Shown here: positions 51,030-58,691 of the stretch, piece after piece
Position numbering within the stretch: the first letter of the stretch is position 1
Layout of the letters: each line of letters begins with the position of its first letter
Source of the DNA: Sandaracinobacteroides sp041675905
GTDB taxonomy: Bacteria; Pseudomonadota; Alphaproteobacteria; Sphingomonadales; Sphingomonadaceae
Direction of reading: 5' to 3'
Length of the DNA: 64,000 nucleotides
Assembly (NCBI GenBank): GCA_041675905.1
Contig: JBAYSX010000012.1
Location: 1-64,000 of the forward strand
Program-made: the position numbers and the translations under genes
The notes under the pieces: model-generated
The model's database searches: none
What the model was told of the DNA's origin: nothing
What the model saw: the letters and a program-made list of their open reading frames with translations, nothing else

Positions 51030-51764
51030 CTACTCCACCCGCATCAGCGCCGCCGTGCCCTCGTCCATTTCGCGGGCGGCGGACAGCAATTTCGTTTGCA
51101 CCTCAAAGGCGCGCGATTGTTCGATCAATTCGATAAGCGAGGTTGTTGGCTGCACGTTGGAACGTTCGAGTGCGCCGGTCGTCACCGTTGCCAGCGGATC
51201 GGCGTCCATGTCCGGGGATCGGAAAAGCCCATCCGCGCCACGGTTCAGCGTTGCCGGGTCAGGGGACACAAGGCGCAACCGTGCTACCGGAACCCAGGCG
51301 CCATCGATGGTCGGCTTCGTCTGCACCTCACCGGTTCGGTCGATCCGCACCGCTGCATTGCCGATGGCGATGCGTATTGGCCCATCTTCGCCAAGCACCG
51401 GGCGACCGTCGCCGGTCAGCAGTTGCCCCTGGGCATCCAGCCGCAAATCACCGCGCCGGGTCAGGGCCGGTTCGCCGGCCTGATCGCCGACCGCCAGCCA
51501 CGCGCCGCCATCCAGGGCGATATCCAGCGTGTTGCCGGTCGTTTCAACGCGCCCGGTTTCCAGCAAATCATGCGGAGCCTCGCCGCCCGATTGCACCCGC
51601 GAACTGAGCGCCGCGCCACCGGGTTGCAGCCAGCCCGTAGCCAGCGCCGCCATTTCCCGGCGGAAACCCGGCGTCTGGGCGTTGGCGAGGTTATTTGCGG
51701 TTACCTGCTGCCGCTCTTCTGCCCGCTGCATGCCGGTTAGCGCAGTATAAATAAGCCGATCCAT
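51030..51764 (-). CDS. flgF: Proximal rod protein FlgF
   Basis: 244 residues, start ATG 51764 (MDRLIYTALTGMQRAEERQQ). TANNLANAQTPGFRREMAAL at the N-terminus and SNVQPTTSLIELIEQSRAFE at the C-terminus are the rod-protein ends. A frame reaching 51830 would overlap flgE and is rejected. Part of the flgBCDEFGHIJKL unit. Confidence 0.95.
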   Translation of the reverse strand: MDRLIYTALTGMQRAEERQQVTANNLANAQTPGFRREMAALATGWLQPGGAALSSRVQSGGEAPHDLLETGRVETTGNTLDIALDGGAWLAVGDQAGEPALTRRGDLRLDAQGQLLTGDGRPVLGEDGPIRIAIGNAAVRIDRTGEVQTKPTIDGAWVPVARLRLVSPDPATLNRGADGLFRSPDMDADPLATVTTGALERSNVQPTTSLIELIEQSRAFEVQTKLLSAAREMDEGTAALMRVE

Positions 51765-51768
51765 ATAT

Positions 51769-53004
51769 TTACGACCGGAGTTGGATAATAGTTTGCAACA
51801 GGGATGATGCTGTATCGATGGCCCGCGCATTGGCCTGGAAATTGCGCTGCGCGGAAATCAGGCCAACCAGTTCCTCGGTGAGGTCAACATTGGACCGTTC
51901 GAGCGATCCGGCCATAATGCCGCCATAGCCATCGCGCCCCGCTTCGCCGATCATCAGATCGCCGGACGACGCCCCCAGCTTCCAGCTGGCGTTACCATCT
52001 TCTTTCAAGCCATTGGGATTAGCGACATTTGCCAAACCGACTTTTCCAATGGCGATGGTTTCTCCGTTGGAAAAGCTGACGCGAACAATGCCTTCCTGAT
52101 CAACGCCGACGCTTTCCAGACGGCCGGGGGCATAACCATCCTGCTCTGTGAGCGACACATCAAACGGCATGCCAAGGGTTGTGGAACCGGAATGATCCAG
52201 CGTGAATCCGCCGCTGAAGGCGACGGGGGCCGCCGGGGCAGTCAACACACCGGCGGAATCGAACGTCAGTTCCAACGGTGCGGGGCCAGCAGTCGGGAAT
52301 ATTTCCGCGTCGCCAACAAAGGCATGGGCTTGCCAATATTTGCTGGTGTCGCCCAGCGGGCTGTCGACGCGGCGATAATAGACGGTGGCGTTGCTCGCAT
52401 TGCCCGCCGCATCATAAACCGTGGTGGAGGTGGCGTGGTTGAAGCTGTTTGAATCGTTCGGATCGAAGGCCGCAACGGGAGAGGTGGCCGTCGCCGGCAA
52501 ATTGGCGACAAAACGCACCGCCGTGGTAGCTTCGGGCGTGCCGGACGTGGTCGGCAGCCGCAGACCCGTCAGGCCGCTGACGCCGACTGCCGTGACGGCA
52601 CCATCGGCGGTAGTCGGCAAGACCTGCAGGCGGCGACCCTGGTTGTCGATGACCCAGCCATTTTCATCGGGCGTGAACGCGCCATTGCGAGTGAGTGTGA
52701 TGGAATCAGCGGCATCACCACCCCCCTTCACGACGAAAAACCCCTGGCCAGTAATGGACATATCCAGCGCGTTGGTGCTGGACGCATAGCCACCTTGCCC
52801 GAATTGCTGTTTCACGGCGACGACGGCCACGCCAACGCCATTTACGCGGTTGGAGGCTTGTGACGCCGACCGCGCGACAATATCGCCAAACTCCACCCGG
52901 CCTTTTTTAAACCCGGTAGTAGCAACGTTGGATATGTTATGCGAAAGTGAGGATAATTCCGTTTGCGCGGCATTAAGGCCAGTCAGAGATGTGTAAAAGG
53001 TCAT
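51769..53004 (-). CDS. flgE: Flagellar hook protein FlgE
   Basis: 411 residues from ATG 53004 (MTFYTSLTGLNAAQTELSSL). SHNISNVATTGFKKGRVEFG is the rod/hook signature; TGQGFFVVKGG follows; the C-terminus has NVDLTEELVGLISAQRNFQA. The middle carries the two hook domains. Its polymer is the universal joint whose length triggers the switch to late gene expression. Confidence 0.96.
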   Translation of the reverse strand: MTFYTSLTGLNAAQTELSSLSHNISNVATTGFKKGRVEFGDIVARSASQASNRVNGVGVAVVAVKQQFGQGGYASSTNALDMSITGQGFFVVKGGGDAADSITLTRNGAFTPDENGWVIDNQGRRLQVLPTTADGAVTAVGVSGLTGLRLPTTSGTPEATTAVRFVANLPATATSPVAAFDPNDSNSFNHATSTTVYDAAGNASNATVYYRRVDSPLGDTSKYWQAHAFVGDAEIFPTAGPAPLELTFDSAGVLTAPAAPVAFSGGFTLDHSGSTTLGMPFDVSLTEQDGYAPGRLESVGVDQEGIVRVSFSNGETIAIGKVGLANVANPNGLKEDGNASWKLGASSGDLMIGEAGRDGYGGIMAGSLERSNVDLTEELVGLISAQRNFQANARAIDTASSLLQTIIQLRS

Positions 53005-53020
53005 GACGGTAACGCTCCTG

Positions 53021-53434
53021 TCAGGCGACGGTGACGATCTGCGCGACGCCAACACTGGCTCCGCTATCGAGATTGAGGATCAGGCCGCCATCCGGCGCGA
53101 AACTGACGGCGGCGACTTTGGCGGCCTGACCCTCGCTATCGGTGATCGTGCGCCCCACCCATTGCGGAGCAGTGGCGCGCGCATCGCCTTGCGCCAGCGC
53201 CGAAAGCGCCGACAGGCTCTGGTTCATTTCGGCGATGCCGGAGACCGTGGAGAATTGCGCCAGTTGCGCGACGAACGCGGCATTATCCAGCGGCGAGGTC
53301 GGGTCCTGATTTTTGAGTTGCGCTGTCAGAAGCGTCAGAAAATCCTTTTGCCCCAGATTGCTGTTGCCCGTGGTTATCGTGGCGTTGCGGTCCGGCGTCG
53401 TGACACCGCCGACGTTGCTCCAGTCAAAACTCAT
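53021..53434 (-). CDS. flgD: Hook-cap scaffolding protein FlgD, short
   Basis: 137 residues. The N-terminal FlgD core is clear: NLGQKDFLTLLTAQLKNQDP, TSPLDNAAFVAQLAQFSTV, EMNQSLSAL. A short beta part (IVTVA end) follows. Most FlgD proteins exceed 200 residues and carry Tudor/Fn3-like cap domains, which are nearly absent here. The reading frame closes with a normal stop, so it is a short form, not a visible frameshift. It overlaps flgC by 4 bp. Confidence 0.9.
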   Translation of the reverse strand: MSFDWSNVGGVTTPDRNATITTGNSNLGQKDFLTLLTAQLKNQDPTSPLDNAAFVAQLAQFSTVSGIAEMNQSLSALSALAQGDARATAPQWVGRTITDSEGQAAKVAAVSFAPDGGLILNLDSGASVGVAQIVTVA

Positions 53435-53832
53435 CGTCCGAGCCTCAAGGTTTCAAGGGTGAGGGATTTGGCTGTTTCCAGCACTTCGATGTTGTTGCGA
53501 TACTGGCGCGACGTTTCGACGAGTTCGACCAGTTCCGCGTTCGGATCGACCGCCGCCACATGCACATAGCCTTGCGCGTCGGCCAGAGGGTGTCCCGGCT
53601 CGTGCCGCCGTTGCGGGGTTGCCCGCGTTTGCACGACGCCGGCTATGCCGACCGTCGCCTTGCCGGTACGACCTTCATATAGAGTCTGAAATACCGGCTT
53701 TAATGGCTTGAAGGCAGCTTCTTCGGTGCCTGTCACCGCACCGGCGTTGGCCAGGTTGGAGGCGGAGGTGTTCAACCGCACCAGTTGAGCGCTCATGGCG
53801 CGACCGGCGATATCAAACAGGCTCATGCTCAT
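53431..53832 (-). CDS. flgC: Proximal rod protein FlgC
   Basis: 133 residues. SLFDIAGRAMSAQLVRLNTS and ASNLANAGAVTGTEEAAFKP at the N-terminus; HVAAVDPNAELVELVETSRQ and YRNNIEVLETAKSLTLETL at the end. An in-frame ATG two codons in is also possible. Second gene of the flgB operon, 2 bp after flgB. Confidence 0.95.
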   Translation of the reverse strand: MSMSLFDIAGRAMSAQLVRLNTSASNLANAGAVTGTEEAAFKPLKPVFQTLYEGRTGKATVGIAGVVQTRATPQRRHEPGHPLADAQGYVHVAAVDPNAELVELVETSRQYRNNIEVLETAKSLTLETLRLGR

Positions 53833-53834
53833 CG

Positions 53835-54221
53835 CTATTCGCCTTTCATCGCGGAAGTGAGGGTCTGGATACGACCGTTCAGGATCGACAGGGTGGAACG
53901 GTAGCGCAGGGCGTTCTCGGTGAACTGCAGTTGCTCGGTTGCCAGTTCGACCGTGTTACCATCGAGCGAGGGTTGCACCGGCTGGCGATAAAGCAGTTCC
54001 TTGCCGCGTGGCGCGCCACCCGCAGCAGGATAATGGCGAGCGTGGGTGGCCGTCATCGTCGGACCACCTGCCGGTTTCAGCACCGCGGCGAAGTCGAGAT
54101 CGCGCGCCTTGAATCCGGGCGTGGCGGCATTGGCGATATTGGACGCCAGCACGCCCATGCGCTCGGAACGCAGCGCCAGCGCCTGTCCATGCACACCAAA
54201 ATAGCGATCGAGCCGGTCCAT
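53835..54221 (-). CDS. flgB: Proximal rod protein FlgB
   Basis: 128 residues from ATG 54221, with GGGAGGAG upstream. HGQALALRSERMGVLASNIA and NAATPGFKARDLDFAAVL are the N-terminal signature. The C-terminus has NTVELATEQLQFTENALRY. A frame extending to 54608 would run through the regulatory region and is rejected. First gene of the large leftward operon, driven by the sigma-54 promoter at 54258-54272. Confidence 0.95.
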   Translation of the reverse strand: MDRLDRYFGVHGQALALRSERMGVLASNIANAATPGFKARDLDFAAVLKPAGGPTMTATHARHYPAAGGAPRGKELLYRQPVQPSLDGNTVELATEQLQFTENALRYRSTLSILNGRIQTLTSAMKGE

Positions 54222-54257
54222 CCGTACATCTCCTCCCGGGTTACACAAGAGAGAGGA

Positions 54258-54272
54258 GCAAATGCCGTGCCA
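54258..54272 (-). promoter_or_regulatory. Sigma-54 promoter of the flgB operon
   Basis: Minus strand TGGCAC-N5-TTGC, an exact match to the -24/-12 consensus. The predicted start site lies about 25 bp before the flgB ATG. It drives flgB to flgL by position. Confidence 0.9.
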
Positions 54273-54304
54273 ATCGAGTGAACATCGAGAAGAACGGACA
54301 AACA

Positions 54305-54344
54305 GGCACATTTGTGCCGCTAATGTGCCGGGCGCTGGCACATT
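54305..54344. promoter_or_regulatory. Palindromic activator block between flgB and flgA promoters
   Basis: GGCACA-TT-TGTGCC (54305-54318) and AATGTGCC-N7-GGCACATT (54322-54344): four half-sites GGCACA/TGTGCC in 40 bp. The block lies 33 bp from the flgB promoter and 39 bp from the flgA promoter. Sigma-54 promoters need an activator, and a FlbD/FleQ-type enhancer-binding protein is the likely ligand (inferred). Confidence 0.75.
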
Positions 54345-54382
54345 CGGACCAGTTTCGACGATGTGCGCGGCTTTTGCGGCGC

Positions 54383-54398
54383 TGGCACCGAAATTGCA
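54383..54398 (+). promoter_or_regulatory. Sigma-54 promoter of flgA
   Basis: TGGCAC-N5-TTGCA on the plus strand, an exact -24/-12 match, 53 bp before the flgA ATG. Divergent from the flgB promoter, with the palindrome block between. Confidence 0.9.
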
Positions 54399-54450
54399 GG
54401 GCGTTCGGCATGTAAACGGCCGCAATCCGGCGGAATGAAGGGCAAGATGA

Positions 54451-54915
54451 ATGTACAGTCCAGGTATGGCAGTTATTGCGAGCCTCATATTGTTCGGCTC
54501 TCCGGCGCTGGCGGGCGCCACGGGTCTGCGCGCCCACGCCGAAGCCTTTGCCGGCGCGCCGGTGCGCGTCGATCCGCGCCTGGACATACCTGCGTGCCCA
54601 AACCCCATCCATATCGACTGGCGCGGCGAGGATCGGCGCGCCTTGCTGGCGACCTGCCCGGCAACTTCCTGGCGGCTGGTTTTGCCGGTAAGCGGCGGCC
54701 CAAGCGTGGTGGGCCGATCAGCCCCGCTTATCCGGCGCGGTGAACCGGTGACGGTGGAAGCCGCAGGGCCGGGCTACGCCATCCGCATTGACGCGGTAGC
54801 GCAGGGCGATGGCTGGCCGGGGGAGCGGTTGATGGTGAAAAATCTGCGTTCCGGGGCGCTGGTACCGGTGGATGTGGAGGAAGGCGGCGCATTATTGCTT
54901 TCAGGTTCGCGCTAA
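54451..54915 (+). CDS. flgA: P-ring assembly chaperone FlgA
   Basis: 154 residues. A signal peptide (MAVIASLILFGSPALAG region) exports it. The C-terminal SAF domain has SAPLIRRGEPVTVEAAGPGY, RIDAVAQGDGWPGERLMVKN and LRSGALVPVDV, as in FlgA. It helps FlgI form the P ring. Its N-terminal part is shorter than in many FlgA proteins. An ATG at 54466 is an alternative start. flgM follows with its own FliA-type promoter. Confidence 0.85.
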   Translation: MYSPGMAVIASLILFGSPALAGATGLRAHAEAFAGAPVRVDPRLDIPACPNPIHIDWRGEDRRALLATCPATSWRLVLPVSGGPSVVGRSAPLIRRGEPVTVEAAGPGYAIRIDAVAQGDGWPGERLMVKNLRSGALVPVDVEEGGALLLSGSR

Positions 54916-54939
54916 AATCCATGGGGTAACCGCCGTTAT
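54913..54939 (+). promoter_or_regulatory. FliA (sigma-28)-type promoter of flgM
   Basis: TAAA (54913-54916), 15 bp, GCCGTTAT (54932-54939), close to the enteric sigma-28 consensus TAAA-N15-GCCGATAA. It overlaps the flgA stop codon and lies 40 bp before flgM. Confidence 0.8.
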
Positions 54940-54979
54940 CCGGGGCAGAGCATCCATTCCCTGAAGGACCGCACGAGGC

Positions 54980-55246
54980 ATGATTGACCGGATCGACAAC
55001 GCAAGCCGCAGCCTGCACACCAGTGGGCCCGCGCCACGTGCGGACCCAGTTGTGTGTGTTTCCGGAAAGCACGAAATGACGGCCCGCAATGAAATCAACA
55101 GTGTGGCGGCGGATCTTTCCTCTAAACCTCCGGTGGATAGCGACAAGGTGGAGCGACTGCGCGCCTCCATTGGCGCTGGTCATTATCCACTGGACCCGGC
55201 GCGCATTGCGGATGCAATGATCGGCCAGGAATTAACCTTCCGCTAA
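54980..55246 (+). CDS. flgM: Anti-sigma-28 factor FlgM
   Basis: 88 residues. The C-terminal VDSDKVERLRASIGAGHYPL and DPARIADAMIGQELTF form the FliA-binding helices of FlgM. The N-terminal half is Ser/Pro-rich and probably disordered, as usual. It holds FliA inactive until exported through the finished hook. Both a FliA-type promoter of its own and read-through from flgA are possible. Its end overlaps the convergent pseudouridine synthase gene by 15 bp. Confidence 0.9.
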   Translation: MIDRIDNASRSLHTSGPAPRADPVVCVSGKHEMTARNEINSVAADLSSKPPVDSDKVERLRASIGAGHYPLDPARIADAMIGQELTFR

Positions 55247-55885
55247 TCCATCGGCTGAAAATCCGGCGATTGCGAAACGGTCGGGGCAGGGGGCCTCGAC
55301 CGTTTTTTCTGTTTCCTCCCACGGATCGGTAAAGGTGAGACTCCGCGCATGCAGCAACATCCCGGCGGGGTGGGGTTTGCCGTAAACCGGGTCGCCGAAG
55401 ATCGCCGTGCCGGGGCCGATCAGATTTGCATGGACGCGCAACTGGTGGGTGCGCCCCGTTTCCGGCCGGAATTCCACCAGCGCATATGCGCCTTGCCGTG
55501 CGAGTAATTTCCAGGCAGTGCGCGCCGGTTTTCCATCCGGCGACACGATCATGCGCCAGCCGCGCTCCCGGCTGCTGATCTTGGCGAGCGGCGCATCGAT
55601 AAACCCCTGCCCCTGGTCGTCCGGCAAATTCTCCAGCACCGCCCAATAGGTTTTGCGCACGCCGCCCGCTGCGAACAGCGCCATCAGCCCTTTTGTGCTC
55701 GAAGGTCTGCGCCCCACCATCAGACACCCGCTGGTGTCTCGATCCAGCCGGTGCACCGGCGCGTGACCGGCGGGCAGCAATTGTTCGAGGCTGTGCGGCG
55801 TTTTCGGACCGGGGTGTACGGCCAGGCCCGCAGGCTTGTCGAGCACCCAAAAACGCGGCGTTTCAAGAAGAATGGGGGGCAACAT
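55232..55885 (-). CDS. RluA-family pseudouridine synthase
   Basis: 217 residues. The catalytic motif is HRLDRDTSGCLMV (Asp of HRLDRDTSG). FWVLDKPAGLAVHPGP, TGRTHQLRVHANLIG and GDPVYGK complete the RluA core. No S4 domain is visible. It modifies uridines in rRNA or tRNA; the target cannot be told. Not a flagellar gene but lodged between flgM and fliC. Confidence 0.9.
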   Translation of the reverse strand: MLPPILLETPRFWVLDKPAGLAVHPGPKTPHSLEQLLPAGHAPVHRLDRDTSGCLMVGRRPSSTKGLMALFAAGGVRKTYWAVLENLPDDQGQGFIDAPLAKISSRERGWRMIVSPDGKPARTAWKLLARQGAYALVEFRPETGRTHQLRVHANLIGPGTAIFGDPVYGKPHPAGMLLHARSLTFTDPWEETEKTVEAPCPDRFAIAGFSADGLAEG

Positions 55886-55907
55886 AAATCACCATGCGCA
55901 CAACACT

Positions 55908-55933
55908 TAAACCGCCGCAAGTCGTGCCGTGAA
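55908..55933 (+). promoter_or_regulatory. FliA-type promoter of fliC (spacing 14)
   Basis: TAAA (55908-55911), 14 bp, GCCGTGAA (55926-55933). One base less spacing than the motA and flgM promoters and two mismatches in the -10 part. It ends 53 bp before the fliC ATG. Probably the filament promoter, with less certainty than the other two. Confidence 0.55.
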
Positions 55934-55986
55934 AGCAGCCGAGGCATCGACAGACGCATGCCCGATTTGAGAGGAAACAGGACAAG

Positions 55987-58167
55987 ATGACCATCATCAA
56001 TACCAATCTTGCGGCGCTCACGGCCCAGAATGGCAGCCGTACAGCCCAGGCTGGTCTTAATACCGCGATGGAACGGCTCTCGACGGGCCTTCGCATCAAC
56101 AGCGCCAAAGATGACGCCGCCGGCCTTGCGATCACGCAACGGATGACTGCGGATGTGCGCGGTCTGACGGTTGCCATCCGCAACGCGAACGACGGTATTT
56201 CGCTGGCGCAAACGGCGGAATCCGCACTGGGTGAAATCACCAACCAGTTGCAGCGTATCCGCGAACTGGCAGTTCAGGCCGCGACGGGCTCGATGGACAA
56301 TGACGCGCGCAGCCTGCTGCAAGCGGAAGTTTCACAACTGATCAGCGAAATCGACAATACAGCGAGCCGCACCAATCTGAACGGCATCAAGCTGCTGGAC
56401 GGCTCTTCCGTAAATCTGAAGCTGCAAACCGGCGCGCGCGCTGGCGAAACCGTCGACGTATCGATCAAATCGGCCCGCGTTGGCGACCTCGGCACCGGTT
56501 CGGCCCCCGGCCTGACCGCCACGGGCGCGGTGGAAGCGTGGAATACCGACCTCGCCACCACCGTTGGCGCACTGGTGACGGCGCAAGCGCTGCAAGCCAA
56601 TGACGTCAGCATCAATGGCGTCGCCATCGGCAGTTCCCGCGCGGCGGACGATTCGCTGTCCAGCGCCGCCAAGGAAGCCAGCGCCATCGCCAAGGCGGCG
56701 GCGATCAACGCCAAGACCGCCGAAACCGGCGTACGCGCCGTTGTCGGCACGACGGTGATGACGGGCACCACGCAAACCGCCGCCGCGTCGGTGACCGGTA
56801 CGATCACGATCAATGGCGTCACCACCGGCTCCATCACGTCTTCGGCTACCGACAATGCTGCGACGCGCACCTCCGTAGTCGATGCAATCAACCTGATCTC
56901 CGCGCAGACCGGTGTGGTCGCGATCGATACCGGCGACGCCAAGCAGGGCATCCGGCTGGAAGCCGCCGATGGCCGCAACATCGCTGTTAACCTGACCACC
57001 CTGACAGAGGCCGCCACCGGCATCAAGGCAGGCATCCAGACCGGCACCTACTCGCTGGTGTCCGACCATGGCGGCGCGATTGAAGTCAATACGGTTGGCG
57101 ACGGTGTCATCGCCCGTTCCGGCCTGGCCGCCGGATCGTATGATCGTGGTGTTTCCACCTTCACGACCGATGCACGCGACGTCGCCGTCGACGGTACCAC
57201 ATTCACGACGCTGAATACTGGAGATCTGGTGATCAATGGCGTGGCCATCCGCGCCGCCAGCGCCGCCGACGATACGGCTTCCGACACTACCGCCGCATCG
57301 AGCAGCAAGGCCGCCAGCGGCATCGCGCTTGCCGCCGCCATCAATGCCTCGTCGGAATTGACCGGCGTAACGGCCAAAGCCGCCGAACTGACCATCGAAG
57401 GCTCCGACACGACAATGGGCGTTGGCGCCAATGTCGTGACGATCAACGGCGTCGCCGTCACAGTCGCCGATATGGCGGCAACCGACACTGCGCAACAGCG
57501 TCGGGAAAAAGTCGTCACCGCTATCAACAACTACAGCGGTTCGACCGGCGTTGTCGCCAGCGACAACGGCAAGGGCGGCGTGTCCCTGACGGCAGCCGAC
57601 GGCCGCAACGTCTCGGTCGCGGCGGCGACGGCCAGCGATTTTGGCCTGGGTACCGCAAAGGTCGCCGGCACCGCTGGCACAACCTATACGGTCGCAGCAA
57701 CCGCCGCCGGAGCCGAAACCGCCTATGCCAGCGTCACGCTGCAAAGCGCGAAGGGCATCGAAGTGCGCGCCGGCAGCCAGGGCTTTGACGCAGGCGCAAG
57801 CTTCACCGACCTCGGCTTCGAAGAAAACCGCTACGGCGCCGATGTCGGCGGCCTGCGTGTGAAGGACGTCAACATCGCTACGCAGGAAGGCGCGAACGCC
57901 GCGCTTACCTCCATCGACGAGGCGCTGAACGCAGTTGCGCTCAATCGCGCCGAGCTCGGTGCGGTGCAAAACCGGCTGGAGGCCACAATCTCCAACCTGA
58001 CCAGCACCAACACCAACACCATCGCTTCGCGTTCGCGCATTCAGGATGCCGATTTTGCGGCCGAGACGACCAATCTCGCTCGTGGGCAGATCCTCAGCCA
58101 GGCGGCGCAGGCGATGCTGGCCCAGGCGAACCAGAGCCAGCAAAATGTGCTGCAACTGCTGCGTTAA
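55987..58167 (+). CDS. fliC: Flagellin
   Basis: 726 residues, about twice the length of the smallest flagellins. D0/D1 N-terminus: MTIINTNLAALTAQNGSRTA, RLSTGLRINSAKDDAAGLAI, NDGISLAQTAESALGEI. C-terminus: LGAVQNRLEATISNLTS, SRIQDADFAAETTNLARGQI, QQNVLQLLR. The middle (about 200-600) is Ala/Thr-rich and has four flagellin-IN-type units with INGV motifs at about 207, 274, 414 and 483, in an A-B-A-B order. It forms the filament. Strong terminator behind. Only flagellin gene in the window. Confidence 0.97.
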   Translation: MTIINTNLAALTAQNGSRTAQAGLNTAMERLSTGLRINSAKDDAAGLAITQRMTADVRGLTVAIRNANDGISLAQTAESALGEITNQLQRIRELAVQAATGSMDNDARSLLQAEVSQLISEIDNTASRTNLNGIKLLDGSSVNLKLQTGARAGETVDVSIKSARVGDLGTGSAPGLTATGAVEAWNTDLATTVGALVTAQALQANDVSINGVAIGSSRAADDSLSSAAKEASAIAKAAAINAKTAETGVRAVVGTTVMTGTTQTAAASVTGTITINGVTTGSITSSATDNAATRTSVVDAINLISAQTGVVAIDTGDAKQGIRLEAADGRNIAVNLTTLTEAATGIKAGIQTGTYSLVSDHGGAIEVNTVGDGVIARSGLAAGSYDRGVSTFTTDARDVAVDGTTFTTLNTGDLVINGVAIRAASAADDTASDTTAASSSKAASGIALAAAINASSELTGVTAKAAELTIEGSDTTMGVGANVVTINGVAVTVADMAATDTAQQRREKVVTAINNYSGSTGVVASDNGKGGVSLTAADGRNVSVAAATASDFGLGTAKVAGTAGTTYTVAATAAGAETAYASVTLQSAKGIEVRAGSQGFDAGASFTDLGFEENRYGADVGGLRVKDVNIATQEGANAALTSIDEALNAVALNRAELGAVQNRLEATISNLTSTNTNTIASRSRIQDADFAAETTNLARGQILSQAAQAMLAQANQSQQNVLQLLR

Positions 58168-58204
58168 CAGTCGCAGCATAAGGTAACAGTAGCGTTGCGT
58201 ATCT

Positions 58205-58236
58205 GGGGGGAGGGCTTCGGGCCCTCCCCCCTTTTT
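58205..58236 (+). terminator. Terminator after fliC
   Basis: GGGGGGAGGGC / GCCCTCCCCCC (58205-58215 and 58221-58231) with a 5-nt loop, followed by TTTTT. It ends just at the stop of the convergent exporter gene. Confidence 0.95.
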
Positions 58237-58555
58237 ATTCCGCAGAACTGAACCGCATGAGGATCAGACCCGACAGGATCAATAACGCCGCCAAAATCCG
58301 CCAGATGTTGGCGGGTTCGCCGAGTACTGCCACACCGACGACGAATGCGCCCAGTGCGCCGATCCCGGTCCAGACCATATAAGCCGTACCGAGCGGCAAG
58401 GACTTCATCGCCACCGAAAGCAACCCGAAACTGGCGAACATGAAAACAAGTGTCAGTATGGACGGCCACAGCCGCGTGAAACCCACCGACTGCTTCATAT
58501 AAAAGGCCCACACAATTTCCAGCAGGCCAGCAACAGTCAAATAAATCCAGGCCAC
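58235..58555 (-). CDS. SMR-family transporter, Gdx/SugE type
   Basis: 106 residues from a GTG start with AAGGAGG 6 nt upstream. Four membrane helices. The active-site Glu is in the first helix (VAGLLEIVWAFYMKQS), and the WIYL...EIVWA pattern with GTAYMVWTGIGALGAFV in helix 3 is that of the Gdx (SugE) branch. Gdx proteins export guanidinium in exchange for protons. The start is near a possible small regulatory hairpin. Unrelated to motility but inside the locus. Confidence 0.88.
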   Translation of the reverse strand: MAWIYLTVAGLLEIVWAFYMKQSVGFTRLWPSILTLVFMFASFGLLSVAMKSLPLGTAYMVWTGIGALGAFVVGVAVLGEPANIWRILAALLILSGLILMRFSSAE

Positions 58556-58585
58556 AAGGCCCTCCTTCCACTGTGAAAGCAGAGC

Positions 58586-58599
58586 CGGGCCGTCCCGGA
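58586..58599 (-). promoter_or_regulatory. Candidate guanidine-II-like hairpin before the exporter
   Basis: On the minus strand, CCGGG-ACGG-CCCGG forms a 5-bp stem with an ACGG loop, 30 nt before the GTG. Guanidine-II (mini-ykkC) riboswitches have two hairpins with ACGR loops before Gdx genes. Only one clear hairpin is present; a second, CGAGG-CCACGT-CCTCG (about 58618-58633), has the wrong loop. Weak candidate. Confidence 0.3.
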
Positions 58600-58691
58600 C
58601 ATGAACCCTGAGAGGGACGAGGACGTGGCCTCGCGCCGCCGCATTTAGTGCGGCGTGCGAAAGGAGGCAAGTGCGGACGGTACGGGAGGGG

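Noticed and set aside
56332..58179. 615-residue Gly/Asp-rich minus-strand frame across fliC
   Set aside because: The Gly/Asp richness arises from reading the Ala/Thr-rich flagellin codons in reverse. There is no start signal, and the opposite strand is a clear flagellin.
58556..58660. Guanidine-I (ykkC) riboswitch before the exporter gene
   Set aside because: AGGGTTC is present, but the second conserved block and the pairing pattern of the ykkC fold cannot be formed. Only a weak guanidine-II-like hairpin remains.
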